DNA from: Metopolophium dirhodum
Taxonomy: Eukaryota; Arthropoda; Insecta; Hemiptera; Aphididae
Reading direction: 5' to 3'
Length of the DNA stretch: 64,000 bases
Assembly: GCF_019925205.1 (NCBI RefSeq)
Contig: NC_083564.1
Span: forward strand, 11,475,491 to 11,539,490
Shown here: one piece after another, positions 50,001-62,800 of the stretch
Layout: every line of letters begins with the position of its first letter
How positions within the stretch are numbered: the first letter of the stretch is position 1
Made by a program: the position numbers and the translations under genes
The notes under the pieces: generated by a model
The model's input: only the letters and a program-made list of their open reading frames with translations
Told to the model about the DNA's origin: nothing
The model's database searches: none

Positions 50001-53000
50001 AAATTTTAGATTTTAAAGAAAATGTATTAAGAAAAATTATTTTATTATTGTCATAACATGATGTGGTTATGTGGTTTTGACAAACAATGATAACTGACAT
50101 TTATTTGTTTATTTTTTACTTTTTAATTTTTTTTTAATAATTTTATATTTTTTTTTTTACTGTAAATTGAACTTAAAATTTTTTAAGTAGTTTTCTGTAT
50201 TTTTTAGGGCATTGAAGAATTTTTTGGGTCATTTTTGATACTTTTTAGGTCATCAACATTCTATCTCTAATAATAAGTATACATCATAATCACGTGTGTA
50301 TAACGCCCAACATTTCGGACAAAATCTCTCTCGATTTTCCTCGCATGGAAAAAAACAACAAAAATATTATTAAGTATAGGGACTACTCTATACGCGTCGT
50401 CTATATACATATATATATAGGTTTTCGCTGCAACTGCAGCTGTACGTCATATTAAAAAAATTATTATCGGTTTGGAAAATTAATTTCTCATGGATTATTA
50501 TTCTTATTTTTTGTCGTTTTCTGGTAAGTATGTATCCTTTCGGTAATAAAAATAATACACACACACACACACACACACACACACGCGCACACACACACAC
50601 ACGCGCGCGCGTGAGTACATATTATACGTATAATAATTCGTTTCGGCTTGGCGAATACAAATTAGGGGTTTCTCGTCAAATCCGCCGGCGTCGAATTCGA
50701 GGAGCCCGCCCTGCAGCAGCCCGACTGCATATATAGATAATTTTTATACAGCACACGCGAGTCGATGGCTTAATAGGTTTGTCCCGAGGGCAAGATCGTA
50801 CAGGTATATACAACCTATATATACATTCGGTACTTTCGTACGTGCAGGTATAAGTGTGCGTGTGTGCACTGGGCGCAGGTACACCCGATTTATGTTTTTA
50901 ATTTCACGTCCTATATTTACCGTATATACCTATATGTATATTGTAATTATCGTTTTATCATAATATATTGTATACCTATATACGTAGGTACGTTATATTA
51001 TGGTTACCCACCGCGTCCCCCCTATAGTCGCAAAACATCCATCGGACGTCGCCTCCGGGCGTGCGTATATATACGACGAGCACGGGTAAATCGATATAAA
51101 TATATAAAATATATTATATACATAATAATAATCGACAACGGTCGTATTATTATTTATCACTATACCGTCGTTAATATTATACATCCATACAGGTATAGGT
51201 CGTTAGCCGTACGTATATACAGATATTATATTAAATATTGTGGTGTATACACAGAGCGCAGGTATAGGTAGGTATACCGCCGATTGGAATTCGCTCAACC
51301 CCCTCCCCCCACCTAAACTCACACTCGTATTTACCGATAAATTATGATCACACCGCAGCATAGTGCATAAATGTACTACTTTGCCAAATACGAACATAAA
51401 TTTAGAATATATTTAAATCGATCGGCGCGGTTGACGAACTCCAATTTGTTACCACCTAACATCGAATGGAGTAATCGATGCCATTTTCACGTGTGTTTCC
51501 GACGGCCCAAAATTTTGATTTCAATCTACAGACGGATCCACATGTACAGGTGTATAGTATACTCACGCCATGACAATTTGCGGATAATACTATATAATAT
51601 ACCAAATATGGATTTTTTTTTAATTTACACCCTTAAGAGTTTTTATGGTGCAAGTATCAAAGAATATATGACAAATGCACTTAAATAATCAATTTTATTC
51701 ATTTGGATTTTTGTTGTTTATACATTCATTTTTTATTTATTTATTACCTATACCTATATCATACATATACTGTCGGTATGTGTGTATTTAATTGACAAAT
51801 TTTCCGCGATAAAGAATTATTATTATGGAGACTATTGAGATTCATCGTTTACGCCGTGAACATATGGTGCATATTATGGTTTATTTTTGACCATATTTCT
51901 TGCGGGCAATGGTGGTGCCTATTACACACAATACATATACAGACACTTTTTTTGGACAAGAAATATTCTATTCTGCAGCAGATTCAAATATGATACGCAT
52001 ATACCGTTTGCGATGACGCGATGGTAGAATACAATCTTCGGGCGTCCGACAAACGACGCGGTTGAAAATATCAAATTTCGGAAACTGGTGATGTTTTTCC
52101 CCGTCGAAAGGTATATTATATTTATATAATATTACGACATTAAGACCGCACGGCCTGCCGGACGCAATCTAATATGATATAATATTTTAATATTTTATCG
52201 ACCGCGGGCTTACCGATTACTTATATCTATGTAGGTTCTCGAAACACAATATTATCATAAGCGCGGTATTTCAAAGAACGAATTCTCGCCATCTGTCGAC
52301 ACCTTGACACACCCTGTACATACACGACGCGCATAGGGTGTGCGTGTGGAGCGTCGCGTGTGCGTGAGGCGCGCACATAATTATATTATTATATCGACGG
52401 TTTGACACGCGCGTTCGAAAAATACCACACTACCGTCTACCATATATAGAGTGAAATCCTCTGCTTTCCGTCGTCATCGTCGTCATCAAAGTCTGTAACC
52501 ATCGGTTTTGTTATCGCGTACGATTTCGGTTTACATATAATAATGATAATATATTATAATATTATGTGAGTTCACTCGACGTGATAACGATATTATTGAT
52601 CACGGACCGCCGCGCGCTGGAAAACGATTAAGGCGGTATTCAACACCTATATGGGCTATATAGATGATATAGTATAGATCCACATAAGACCGTATGTTTG
52701 TTTAGCCGCACAGCTCGCTCATAATGTTTATACACATAATATAATGTTACGAGGGTCGTACACGTCTTATTGTTTTACGAAGGCGACGAGACGATAACGC
52801 CGCTTAGGTTTTTATTATTTTAAATAGGTATTGTAAGACTGAATTTGTATTTTGTACGCGAGTGAATGCGCAGCATGTGAACGGAGCGCGGGATGTAAAA
52901 GAGTACTTGGCTATGTAATAATATATAATATTATGTCGTTATAGATATTATATGTATCAGTCTATGTAAATAATACGCCAAACTTGAGTCGGGTCCGTGT

Positions 53001-56000
53001 TCGAGAGTCGAGATGGCACCTATATTATACATATTATTATTATTATCATCATCGTAATGTTTCATCAATTTGTCACCACTCTTTCTGCCCCCGTACCTAC
53101 AAATATTTTTGGTACACACCAAACGATTATTATAAAATGCTAAGCGTAAGCATACAACGTTTTATAGATAGGAACGAAAAAAATATTTTATTGCGCTTTA
53201 CGTCATAATTTTTGCCAATCATGGTACATAAATATTATTTATTATAATCGATGTATCGATATTTAGGCAGGGCTGGTGCTTTAGAAAACTGAACAGGATG
53301 AGTGGGGTTGAACACCAATTTCCTATCATACATTTTTTTTCAGTGTATTATACTTTTATTCGAATATTAAGATTAAGAGAGGGTCGAGGCAATATAGTTG
53401 GAACAATAACAGAACAAATTTCCAAGCTAAAAAAAAAAACTACCCGGAAAGTACTTTCCATATCCCTCTACACATTATTTTAGACTTTATATTATATATG
53501 TACTAATGTACATAATACTACATAAGTTTAAAATTACAATTATCCGACGGGGACTCTAGTGACTCTACCCATAGATAATCATAATATATTCAAAAATTTA
53601 AAATGTATATTATATTATTATTATCTATGGCTCTATCCACGTTCCCAGTGGTTCTATATTTTAGTGACCTATATTTGGAAGAGGGAGTTCGGACCCTAGA
53701 CGTCGTGTATATTTGGAGGAGGGGGAGTCGCCCACATCCAAAAACACTTCTGTACAAAGAGACTAAACATCACGGATGCACCTGCGAAATTCGACAGTTT
53801 CGGCGATTGTATTCCGCCATTACACGACCGGCAGCCAGAGGTCCGAAGTTTTCACACAATGAACGATGCATGTTCGTTAATTATTATTATTTGATTGTTG
53901 TATACACGTTTAAGACGAAAAAATAATATAATAACAACAATGCAATTACGCGCGGGAGCGTTATTATATTATAATACGATATTGTTCGTGTGTATTTTCC
54001 TCGTGACTGCGAGTGAACAATATAAAACAACAATATTATAATGATCCGATAATTATATATGCGTTTCTCGGTCAAAAGTTGTGTGTAAATAACGTACCTA
54101 CTTATGCAGGTAATATATACTTTATACTATGTATAAATATTCGCTGCTCGTGTGATAGGACGGGTTGCGTATATCGTGTACATGTATAGTATACTCCAAG
54201 ATGGGGTAAGTCCGGGAAGATTACAAAGATATACGAAAAACCTGAAGATTTTCATCCTCAAGAAATAGCTAACCATAATAATATTACGATCTATACCTAC
54301 TATATACCTAGGTCGTGCGAACGACATTGCTCGGAAACGGTGTCCGGGAAATCGTATTTCTTATACTTCTTATACTTATTAGCAAATATTTTAAGGAATT
54401 CTAATGATTAAATCGCACGAAAAATTTGTTAATTCAAAAGTGGACTATACGAATGTTTAGTGTTTGGAAATGGATGCGCTCGGGACTTTTCGAACACTGC
54501 GTATATATTATTATGTCTGTATATAATTTACTAATGAAGATTGAAGAGTCGTGCAGCGGGGGGTAGCACAAGGCGCATAAATAAAAATCACGAAATCGCC
54601 ACCCGCAAGAGATCGGTGTCGGTCGATAAGAGATATGAAAAAAAATCTCGCGATCCCCCTCCCTCCAACTACATCCAAACACCTAATAAAAAAATCTCTT
54701 CATGGGTAATGCACGTATTATAACATGTATGTATATAAGCACACACATACAATATATTATACTACAATATAGTGAATAATTAGTGATGACTAACAGGGTT
54801 ATGGTGTACATCATAACGCGAACCAGAGACCGAATATAAATTATTATATTCTGCGTTTAAATTACGTATCGTACGATTTCGCTTAGTTACCTACTTTCAA
54901 ACGTGGAAACTGCTGAAATAATTATTAAAAAATCAAGAATATAAGGAATCATACAGCTGCTTTATAGTGGTATACCGCTGTAGGTATGACGTATCGTGTA
55001 CGATACCGTTGAAAAGATTTAAAGTAAAATCCTATGATACACGCCCGTGATTCACTGACGTCTCACCTGGTTCTCGCCTGGTACAAAAAAATCACGCTGT
55101 ATGCATAGTACTATATTACTATAAAAATATCGCGTGCGCTCATAGGTATGTATAGGTACCCGATCAGTTCCGATGGGCCGAGGGGTTTGAGGTCTTGGGG
55201 TTCAAGTCATACTGTATTATAGGTACGCACATATACGATATGAGGTTTAGTGTATACAGAGTGCGCGTTTTCTCAGGTCTAAATAGTATGCGTAAACGTG
55301 GCTGGGTTTTACTGTGCCTGCAGATTGCGTTAAAACTGCAGTGCAATCACAATAACTATTTTGTAACTATAGACATTTAGACGATCCCAACACGTGTAGA
55401 TGCGGTCTTATTACGACTCTAGTGCTGCAGCAGTGCAACATACGTCATGGTGGACATAGTAATTTAATAATATGTGCACAGAAATATATAAAACAGATAA
55501 TTTCCATGATACATTTTCAAGCAAACCACGCCCACTAATAAAAGTTTCGCTAAAAACCTCGCATAATCGACAGTATTCGCCACAGATCTCTCTCATAAAT
55601 TTAATACTCTCGTCCGTACGAAACTCAAGCGCAAGAATTTTGAATGCCTAAAGCACCATATTATAATTCAACCTACTAGGATCTCATACTCAACACGCGC
55701 AGTGCTTAAAATTTATACTGTATGTGGTTGACACACGCAACACGTTAGTAAATTTTAGTTTATTAAGGGTGTCTGTGACGGTTTTTCCTGTAAGACATGT
55801 TTTTGTATTAAAATCTCACCGGCTCTTACGCACGCCCTTAATATCTTGTGAAGTCCAATGGTCTAATTAAATAGTAATTTATTTATGTATGCCGAGACTT
55901 CGTTGACAAAAAAATAAAATCAATGTTTAAGTACTCACAAACATTTGAGTGGCGCAGAACCGACTCTGCAGCGCCTTGAGCACGGCATCCTCGGTCAACG

Positions 56001-59000
56001 GCCCAGGGAGATGGATCAGGTCACCGCCTCCACCCGGGGTCGACCCGTTGCCGCCGGGCTCGCTTCCGGCGGCCGTCGGAGGTCCATGGAACGATCGGCG
56101 GTGCGTTCGGTGGTTATTCAATTCAGTCTTTTGCTGCGTTGCCACCGCCGCCGCCGAATTCGGCGACGACGTAGCATTTAGACACTTTGCGACGGCGGTG
56201 GCAGCTTGGCCGCCGTTTTGCGATTCTTCTTTGCCCTTGAACAGTTTATCTGCGCACAATAAAAAACACATCGTAAGTATATAATATATATATACAGACA
56301 TTTCATCATTTATAATTATTTGAGAACGTCATATGGTGTTATAGAGTGCGTAAAATCCCGATCCGTTAAATCGTTTATATAGTTAAATTGTTTGCAATAA
56401 CTATTACCACGCCAGTGATGGACCCCGGGGGAAGCAATCGGAGCGAACATAATATTATAGGCCGGGTTGGGATAAGTATCTACAATAGAATTAGTATCTT
56501 AGACACAGTTGTATCTATTTTATACAGTTATGGGAAGTATCGGGTATTTTGTGGTTAGATTATTTTATATTTTTAGAACATCGAGTTAGGGTACCGAGTA
56601 AGGTTAGAGTAACCTAGGATCAACCTATATCATAAACATTTTTCACCTGATGATATTCAATAGTCAGTAAATTAAAATTATACTTTATTACTTTAAAACA
56701 TTTAAAATCTAAAATTTATATAGGTAGACAGTATAATATTATATCAGTATTTTTACATTTTTTCTTACTCTGTATAAAAAAATATGTATATATCATACCC
56801 CTAGCGCTAACCTTGGGTTGAATCCACGTTGTATTTATATTTCAATAGCTCAAAGTAAGTAAATTTAAATTTAAATAATATTATTCAGGAAATCTGAGTT
56901 TTCATAAAATGTTAAATATAGGTATATACTATATACCTACCAATATTTGTTAAACATTTATGTAACATGTTGAAATGTATTTGTTTGAACTCGAAAATAA
57001 GAGGTATTAAAGGACTGAAATTTTTCCATATTATATAGTTAATTTTTATTCTGATATTTAAATATTTTTTGTTGAAAATTAATATAGTAGGTATTTAGTA
57101 TATAGGTAGTACATAATATATTTTATATTAATATATAATATATTATTTTGTGTATGTTTATAAATCATAAATTGTGTAGGCTTAATTAAAAATATAGATA
57201 AATTCAGTATAGAAGTGTACTTTGGTTTTCATTAAGCATCTTGTATTTTTAAGAATAAAATAACAAAATAAATATAATTTTTTTTTACATGTATTTAAAA
57301 AACAAAAAAAAATGTTAATCCATATTGGTAGTATAAATAATATACGTCTTATTGCATAATTAAAACTGCAAGATCTCCAAAGTCTAAACGCGTTTAGAAT
57401 ACTTATACAAATGGCTGGACATTGGAAGTATATCTTTCGTAAATAGTTGTGATTGGTGATTATTACCAATAATGACCTATGACGTAGGTACTCGTTATTT
57501 TGTAAACTTAAAATGTTGACAAATCGCACAACCATTTTTACGCTGAAACCTAAATATTTGGCGATATAAAGTCAAATCTATATAATATTATTATAAACTA
57601 TGATACAAGATGAAAATATTATGAGTTCATGGTAACATTCACATAACATTTTGGGCCTTTGTACTAAATATTTTTGCTAGCCCTATGGCCTATACAAAAC
57701 TTCCAATAAAATACAACACATTACAAGCGATACAACTGCATGTGGTGTCCCATACATGATTTTTTGGTAATTAATATGCAACGGTTAAAATAACAAAAAT
57801 GTTTAATATAATATTATAATATACATTTATACCATCAAATATTATTTAATAAAAAATTAATTTTCCTATCAAAATTTAAAAATTACTAATTCATTTCATC
57901 GGGCCCCTATACTCCAGGTCTAACATACTATAGGTTTAGTAATAGTATTTTATTGAAGTCGTTTGTTGACCAGTATAGGTTATAATGTGGTACATTGGTT
58001 CATCATACACGATAAGTCTATACAAAGATAACACACGATTATGCATACCAGGAAAATCCAACGAACCGTATTCGTGCGAACTATATTATATTATATACCA
58101 AATATCCTCGTACAAGACTACCACCGCCACCGCCGCCGCAGCAGCAGCAGCAGGTACCTACTGCAGTCATAAAACCATAGCTAAGTGTTCTTCGCAGGAT
58201 GCGATTATACTTTTAATTATTACTTTACAACTCTGCAGATATTATATTACACAACCAAATTTTTCCCATAGTACTGGACGGCGTACCATTACTAGATAAT
58301 AAAAGCACCTGATGATCATCGCGTTACAAAATAAATAAAATAATAATAATAATAATTATTATTATTATTATTGCAGTTGTTGTCGTTGTGTACGAGGAAA
58401 TTAATTTCACAAAAGGTATAATTATTTCTATATTATGCGTTTAACAAAATGCACGTTGCCTACGTAGGTATACATATTATAATGGGTATATTATACACGC
58501 GGGGGACGGTTCACATTAATAGGATAATATTATATTGTTACGTCCGACTTTTGGTTGATGGAGCAATTACCGATGTTATTACGCACTCGAATCGCCATCA
58601 TTATACACGTCGTGTTATATCGCATCATAGATAATATTTTAGGTACGGCGGTGCGATATCGGATACAGGTCTGAGGTTTGAAAAAAATTATAATCGATTC
58701 GTACACATATAATAATATTAAGCATCGATTGTCTACTGAAATACATGTAGGACATAGCAGGGGGTCGGCATGCAGCGAAAATATGAAAAGCCAATCCGGA
58801 CACGACGATGACGACTGTTTTCAGTTTTTCATATTTTACAATGATGATGAAAACAATGTGGTCTAAACCGATATTCGAAGGACGTCTATCGATAAGTACG
58901 TCATAGCACCTGTACGATGATTTTGGTTGATAAATAAATTCTACCTAAACATTTTAGACTTGTAATTTTTAATGGGTTTTTTTTAAATGATTAAATGCTT

Positions 59001-59889
59001 TTGTGATTTTGTTACAGCTATGACGGAGAAACTATTGTATACGAACCTCGAACTTAATGTCTTACAAGTTACAACAAACATTTTGGAATTTGTGAAATTT
59101 TTAATAAACAGTAATCGGTAATAAATTTTTAGATTATGTGTACTGATACAGTTTTTTGAATCCGTCAGAAAATACAATAATACGCGTGTCGAGTCGCATC
59201 ATTCGACACCGCATGTATTCGCTATACCACAGTCTACAGTATTATTACTAATATTTATTATTATTATATATATATATACGGTCTTTGAAATAATAATAAT
59301 AATATAATATGTTATATGATGTATACAATATATGTACCTACAGTGTAAGTTTATCCGAATTTTAAAAGCCTCAGACGTCGTAAAACTGTGAAAGCGCATA
59401 AAATACGACGTGGCATACGTACATAATAACGTGTACGTAGAATATCGCCGTTCGTAATATGATATACAAGACATTTTTACAATTTATTTTCAAAAAGGTT
59501 TACGATAGTTTATTTTATGTTATTATTACGACGTGTTTGGCATACATTCTGTCACAATTTATCATTGAATATAGTACCTGTAACGGGTAAAGTGGGCAAC
59601 GAAGTCCTCGGCAACACTGGAGGTGGTAACGTTGACTTCGATGGGCTGCTAGGTGTGGACTTACCGGTGGCCAGTATGTTGTTGTTGTTGTTGCTGTTGT
59701 TATTGTTGTTTCCGGTGTAATTCGATCCGGTAGATTGTTTGACAGCCGCCGGCTGGGGACAACCCTGGCCACCGTGCGCCGCCGCCGCTCCTTGGCCCTG
59801 GTTCAGGCTGTTCCGGAGTGTGACCAACTCTGTGCTTAGACTTCGCAACCGTTGTTGTAAGTGCACAGCTTCGTTCGAACAGGACGCGT
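40924..59889 (-). CDS. dachs: Dachs, class XX unconventional myosin (17 coding exons, 5' end missing)
   Basis: Atypical myosin that, in Drosophila, acts at the subapical cortex downstream of the Fat/Dachsous cadherins to restrain Warts and bias cell polarity. Exons right to left: 59578-59889, 55939-56249, 49250-49421, 48867-49039, 48354-48513, 48102-48218, 47730-47977, 47046-47345, 46295-46468, 45606-45795, 44937-45108, 43948-44159, 43661-43859, 42983-43146, 42304-42503, 41148-41247, 40924-41081. All junctions are GT/AG and phases agree, giving 1,119 residues to the stop at 40924-40926. The N-terminus is low-complexity (1-180). The motor (about 180-912) has P-loop GVSGSGKT (265-272), switch I NSESSRIGH (316-324), switch II DMFGFE (589-594) and PHFVRCIKAN (806-815). 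One IQ motif starts at I935. The tail is proline-rich and ends in an SH3-like segment. The class call rests on recalled family similarity and domain layout; the symbol is less certain than 'unconventional myosin'. The initiator exon was not found. Confidence 0.9.
41148..41247 (-). CDS. dachs: dachs exon: PxxP SH3-ligand-like tail
   Basis: It opens with ERPPPLPPSRSYTI, which contains both RxxPxxP- and PxxPxR-type SH3 ligand spacing, then KMGYPQSRIMKKSFP. Confidence 0.87.
41400..41945. repeat. Intronic repeat built of AGTAACG / CGTTACT words
   Basis: Within the dachs intron, 'acgttactttttaacc' at the left and 'cttaagtaacgaataa' at the right face each other. Several intervening copies (41470-41530) lie between them. 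It looks like a decayed palindromic repeat with no coding content. Confidence 0.4.
42304..42503 (-). CDS. dachs: dachs exon: tail, proline-rich and amphipathic helix
   Basis: It encodes a Gly/Met-rich start (CLNNKMGMGGRK), a TRPRPQPITGTPPP stretch, and a predicted helix QIEKFDQKIIQTCNLFGLNL. Confidence 0.88.
42983..43146 (-). CDS. dachs: dachs exon: lever arm with single IQ motif
   Basis: It encodes SEGVRQHLEKLRW and then AAVLIQCTWRSWRTRRKW. The IQ motif has Ser where the consensus has Gly. The donor at 42981-42982 (gtacgt) keeps phase with the next exon; the alternative at 42977-42978 does not. Confidence 0.93.
43661..43859 (-). CDS. dachs: dachs exon: converter
   Basis: It encodes GYPHRMRYKAFNLRYKMLAP, then TEDCHLILKCIE and SWAFGKRHVFL at the motor's end. 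Confidence 0.95.
43948..44159 (-). CDS. dachs: dachs exon: actin-binding face and SH1-like helix
   Basis: It contains RPHFVRCIKAN, followed by FDRAVVMRQIRSLQVLETV and LMAGG, the segment leading into the converter. Confidence 0.96.
44937..45108 (-). CDS. dachs: dachs exon: loop 2 region
   Basis: It encodes ETNKDVVPDDLVSVFHKQS and then FATHLFGSELKALYS. It reads in frame between the neighbouring exons (phase 1 in, phase 2 out). Confidence 0.93.
45346..45400 (+). mobile_element. Fragment of the 12.2/26.3-kb repeat family in a dachs intron
   Basis: 'ggtgggcaagtg' and 'ccgctctgctgtgcattagg' match the 'ggtgggcaagtggg...cgctctgctgtacagtagg' end of the family at 27.9 kb (reverse) and 12.2 kb. Only this end is present. 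Confidence 0.55.
45606..45795 (-). CDS. dachs: dachs exon: lower 50K
   Basis: It encodes RTGLLSMLDVEC through the motor hallmark FGIQHFAGRVVYDASDFL. The acceptor follows a long pyrimidine tract. Confidence 0.95.
46295..46468 (-). CDS. dachs: dachs exon: relay helix
   Basis: It encodes LEHLCINLCAETMQHFYNTH, the relay-helix signature of myosins, then IFKSSIESCRDEGI and an acidic segment ending in LISSL. Confidence 0.95.
47046..47345 (-). CDS. dachs: dachs exon: lineage insert and switch II
   Basis: Exactly 100 codons. The usual helix before switch II (SLAKALYCRTVATIVRRANS) is followed by a Ser/Ala-rich insert of about 55 residues and then switch II in GSIGILDMFGFEEPK. Confidence 0.95.
47730..47977 (-). 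CDS. dachs: dachs exon: upper 50K, HCM-loop region
   Basis: It encodes LLGIPFMDVVRVLAAVLLLG, then the NVNFAD segment, and ends in CDANT in phase 0. Confidence 0.94.
48102..48218 (-). CDS. dachs: dachs exon: upper 50K
   Basis: It encodes VKLNLEGYSPTNLQYLMQG, DTRQDEAEDAIRFQSW and KSCLG; both ends are in phase 1. Confidence 0.93.
48354..48513 (-). CDS. dachs: dachs exon: after switch I
   Basis: It encodes GHFIEVQVTD, the segment IHCYFLDQTRVV and the myosin signature EKNYHIFYQMLAGLS. Confidence 0.95.
48867..49039 (-). CDS. dachs: dachs exon: P-loop to switch I
   Basis: It completes the P-loop as GVSGSGKT, where most myosins have GESGAGKT. It then encodes MLLLRQLFDVAGGGPETDAF and ends with switch I (NSESSRI). 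Confidence 0.95.
49250..49421 (-). CDS. dachs: dachs exon: motor N-terminal subdomain up to P-loop
   Basis: It encodes TNVGPILLCMNSYKDIGNP through YPQAIILSG. The last codon is split inside the P-loop glycine (g|gt). Confidence 0.95.
49422..55938 (-). other. dachs: Long dachs intron with G+C-richer interior
   Basis: Bounded by the verified acceptor at 49422 and donor at 55938. It contains an (AC)n/(CG) microsatellite at 50556-50612 and a patch of elevated CpG around 50.6-52.9 kb where open frames are low-complexity. No exon could be supported; an alternative first exon here cannot be excluded. Confidence 0.7.
50556..50612. repeat. (AC)n microsatellite grading into (CG)n
   Basis: Compound dinucleotide tract in the dachs intron; CG-containing units interrupt and then end the AC run. 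Confidence 0.95.
55939..56249 (-). CDS. dachs: dachs exon: low-complexity linker into start of motor
   Basis: It begins DKLFKGKEES and continues through an Ala/Gly/Pro-rich region. It ends with the conserved motor opening LIHLPGPLTEDAVLKALQSR and closes in phase 0 after ATQMF. The spacing of this opening to the next exon's TNVGPILLCMN matches the myosin family. Confidence 0.92.
56250..59577 (-). other. dachs: dachs intron between the two N-terminal exons
   Basis: Flanked by gtactat (donor) and a pyrimidine-rich acceptor. It holds simple repeats ((CCG/CAG)n near 58125-58153 and (AAT)n near 58338-58372) and no recognisable exon. Confidence 0.75.
59578..59889 (-). CDS. dachs: dachs exon: N-terminal heptad segment and low-complexity linker
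   Basis: The first recognised exon opens with two bases of a codon split with an unseen upstream exon. It encodes a leucine heptad stretch (LQQRLRSLSTELVTLRNSL) that could form a short coiled coil, then poly-Ala, an Asn/Ser run (NNNNNSNNNNN) and a Ser/Pro-rich linker. It has no in-frame methionine, so it cannot contain the start. Confidence 0.85.
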
Positions 59890-62800
59890 CTGCAAGAAAA
59901 TATTGTTTTACTTAAACGCTATATTTGGAATGTGAGAAATATCGTACGAAAATGTTATTAATTTCGTTTTGTGTATCATCAAAAATTTGGGCAAAAGTGA
60001 AAATGTACATTAACGTTAGGGTATACTATTAGAACTATTCATGTGAATTTTCACAATAGACTCGCGAACTATTCCATCGCCGTACATAGGACACATCTAT
60101 ATAGCCATAGTAAGGTTGTTCTTACTAAGGTAAGTTGGTGGTTACGGGGTAGTAGAGTCAGTACAGGGTACGTGCCCGTCGATAGTTCAATTTTCCGACC
60201 AACATTTTTTTATTATAAACAACTAGCTGACACTCGTGCACATTGTTTCTCGTAAAAAATCTGTTAAATGTTTCAAACTTTCTTCAATTCGTTATTTAAT
60301 ATTCGATGTAATGGAGTATAAAATTTAAAAAAAATATATATAAAAAGAAAAGTATAAATTTAGGAATAATTGTTGTTTTTATAGCTTTATGATATAAAAA
60401 ATCGAAAAATATGCATGCACTTATGCAATGTAAAGAACTTTCCGGGCTTGGTGACGACAATATTATTGATGAATAATAAATGTCCATTGTTTTCCTGTTC
60501 CCCACGAATATTTTGCAAACACTTATCACTAATTTGATTATTTTATTAGTCACTAATTTTGATTTGTAACGTTGAGTTAGTTTTTGCCTCACAAACGTAC
60601 TCGTAGAGCGCTGACCATTGTAAGTGGTATTCTAGTTACATAAAAATAGTGTGTTCAAACTGGTGGCTGACCGTGGAGGAGTGGTACGATATTTCCCATC
60701 AAAATTATACGATAAATGTTTGTCTTGGCTTAAGTAAAATAAAGATGTGGCAACTCTACGTTCGATTATATTATACCTACATAGACCATAAGGATAAGAC
60801 ATAGGATATTGTGACCAAATATAAAATTCAAAATCCTCATTTGGACTATAACGAACATAAAAAAAATTAGTCAATTCGATCTAGTCGTTCTCAAGTAATA
60901 CGGCTACCAACGGACAGAATTTCATTGCTCGAAGAATTGCCTGTTAAAAATGACAACTTTTAGAAATTAAATTTTATAATCTTTTACATCAATAATTATT
61001 GCATTAAATATTTTAATTTTAAAACAATTTATATTTTGATAATATAGTAAGCTGTAACCGATAGCAACCATTAATAAACAAAAAATGTCAATTATAAATC
61101 TCAAAATCCTTTCAATAAAAAAAATTAAGATCAACTTATCGAGATAACAACTATCCTATATTTTAAGTTGGACCAAATCACATACATTGAGCACAATTTT
61201 ATCAAAATTGGTTGAGTAGTTTTGGAGAGCATTGCAAACCCGTTGTACGCTTAATTTATATATATATATATATATAAGATTTGCAGCGATTGTATTTTAA
61301 AAATGTCTGGTTTATCAAAAAAAGTAGCATGTTACTCGATATTTTTCATTTACAAGGACAATATGACTCATAAATATAGTTTTGTTAATAAGTAACCACG
61401 ACAACATTGACAACGAAAATCTTACACAAAATCGGTAAGAAAAACAAAAATGTATAGAGTCCAAAAAATTGTGTAAATCTATCACATGGTTTACGGTTGT
61501 TTCGATTTTTTAGTGAATACTTGTTGTGAAAATTTAAGAATTCAACACCTAAATAATTATAATATGTATATAATGAATATTAAATACGACCTCAAGCACC
61601 ACGACACCGTCGTCGTCACTTGAAATCGAGCCCAGAATCGAGATTATGATCATAATAATAATAACATAAATATGTAGTAAAATTTGGTTCGATCGATTGA
61701 AAATAAAAAGCAAACGATTATAATATAATTATTACACATTTATAAATATATACATATTACTTATATATTTTACGCGAAATCGACTGCTGCTACACGACAA
61801 TAATACGTTATGTATTAATCACGATATGTATATTATGTGTAAAACACAGATACCTATTATACCTATCTATAATTATTGTACTTAAATAAACGTATGCGCA
61901 TAAATAATAAAACGTCCCGACGGTCAGCTGATTATATATATATATATATATATTGATGCTATATAGAGCTGTGCTTTAGGTATATCGGCACCGGCAGATT
62001 ATAGATGGAAAACGTCTTTAATTTATTCGGATTATGCGGCATCGCGCCGTCGCAACTCGCGACGACGTTATTATAAGACTATTTTTTAATATATACGAAC
62101 CGATTTTTTTTTTTATTATTATTATTATTTTTAATCTCGCAGAATACACCGCGTGATCCGGATTTTGAACTATGATGCTGGACGCGATATATCGACCAGA
62201 TAGAACGCCTATTTATTGTATACGTTAAACCCGTATATTCGTGTGCAGTTTACAAAACTAACAAAAAAATACCGGTTTTCGAAAATTATAAATGCGAGAG
62301 ATTTTATTAAAATTTCGAGATTTTTACAAATATTGAACCTACGTTGAAAATGTCCTATACATTTTTTTTTATTTACCACCTTCGAGGTTGCAGATTTTTA
62401 ATAGCTGACCGCATGACTTGACTGCATTTTCTGATGGATCCTAATCAATAATATATGCAGTTAGGTTATATATTATATGTATCGGTGTATAGGTACACGT
62501 ATACGTCACTACGTCATTGTATATAGTTGGTTTTCGAAAAACTCACATCAAAGATAACGGTCAATATCGGTATACTATAATCAGTTTCGAAAAAAATGTG
62601 TTCAAGTTCTCGTCTTAACGCACATTTTTTAGGGTTTTGCCAATTTCCGTTACAGAATCAGATCTTTATGATTCGATTCCGGTCGGAGTTGTTTAAATTT
62701 AAATTTCTTTTAATTTTACTACACCTCTGAATAAAAAAAAAGACTGTAGGTAAATATATTTAGCACATGGGCATACGACGAAATGTTTTTGAAAATTGTA

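Noticed and set aside
50864..51271. 135-codon plus-strand open frame in the dachs intron
   Set aside because: Tyr/Ile/Arg-rich translation produced by 'tatata/taggta' simple sequence; antisense to the gene and without a domain.
60043..60131. Plus-strand frame ending at a strong donor (aag|gtaagt)
   Set aside because: Short, no homology recognised, and a strong donor alone occurs by chance in 64 kb.
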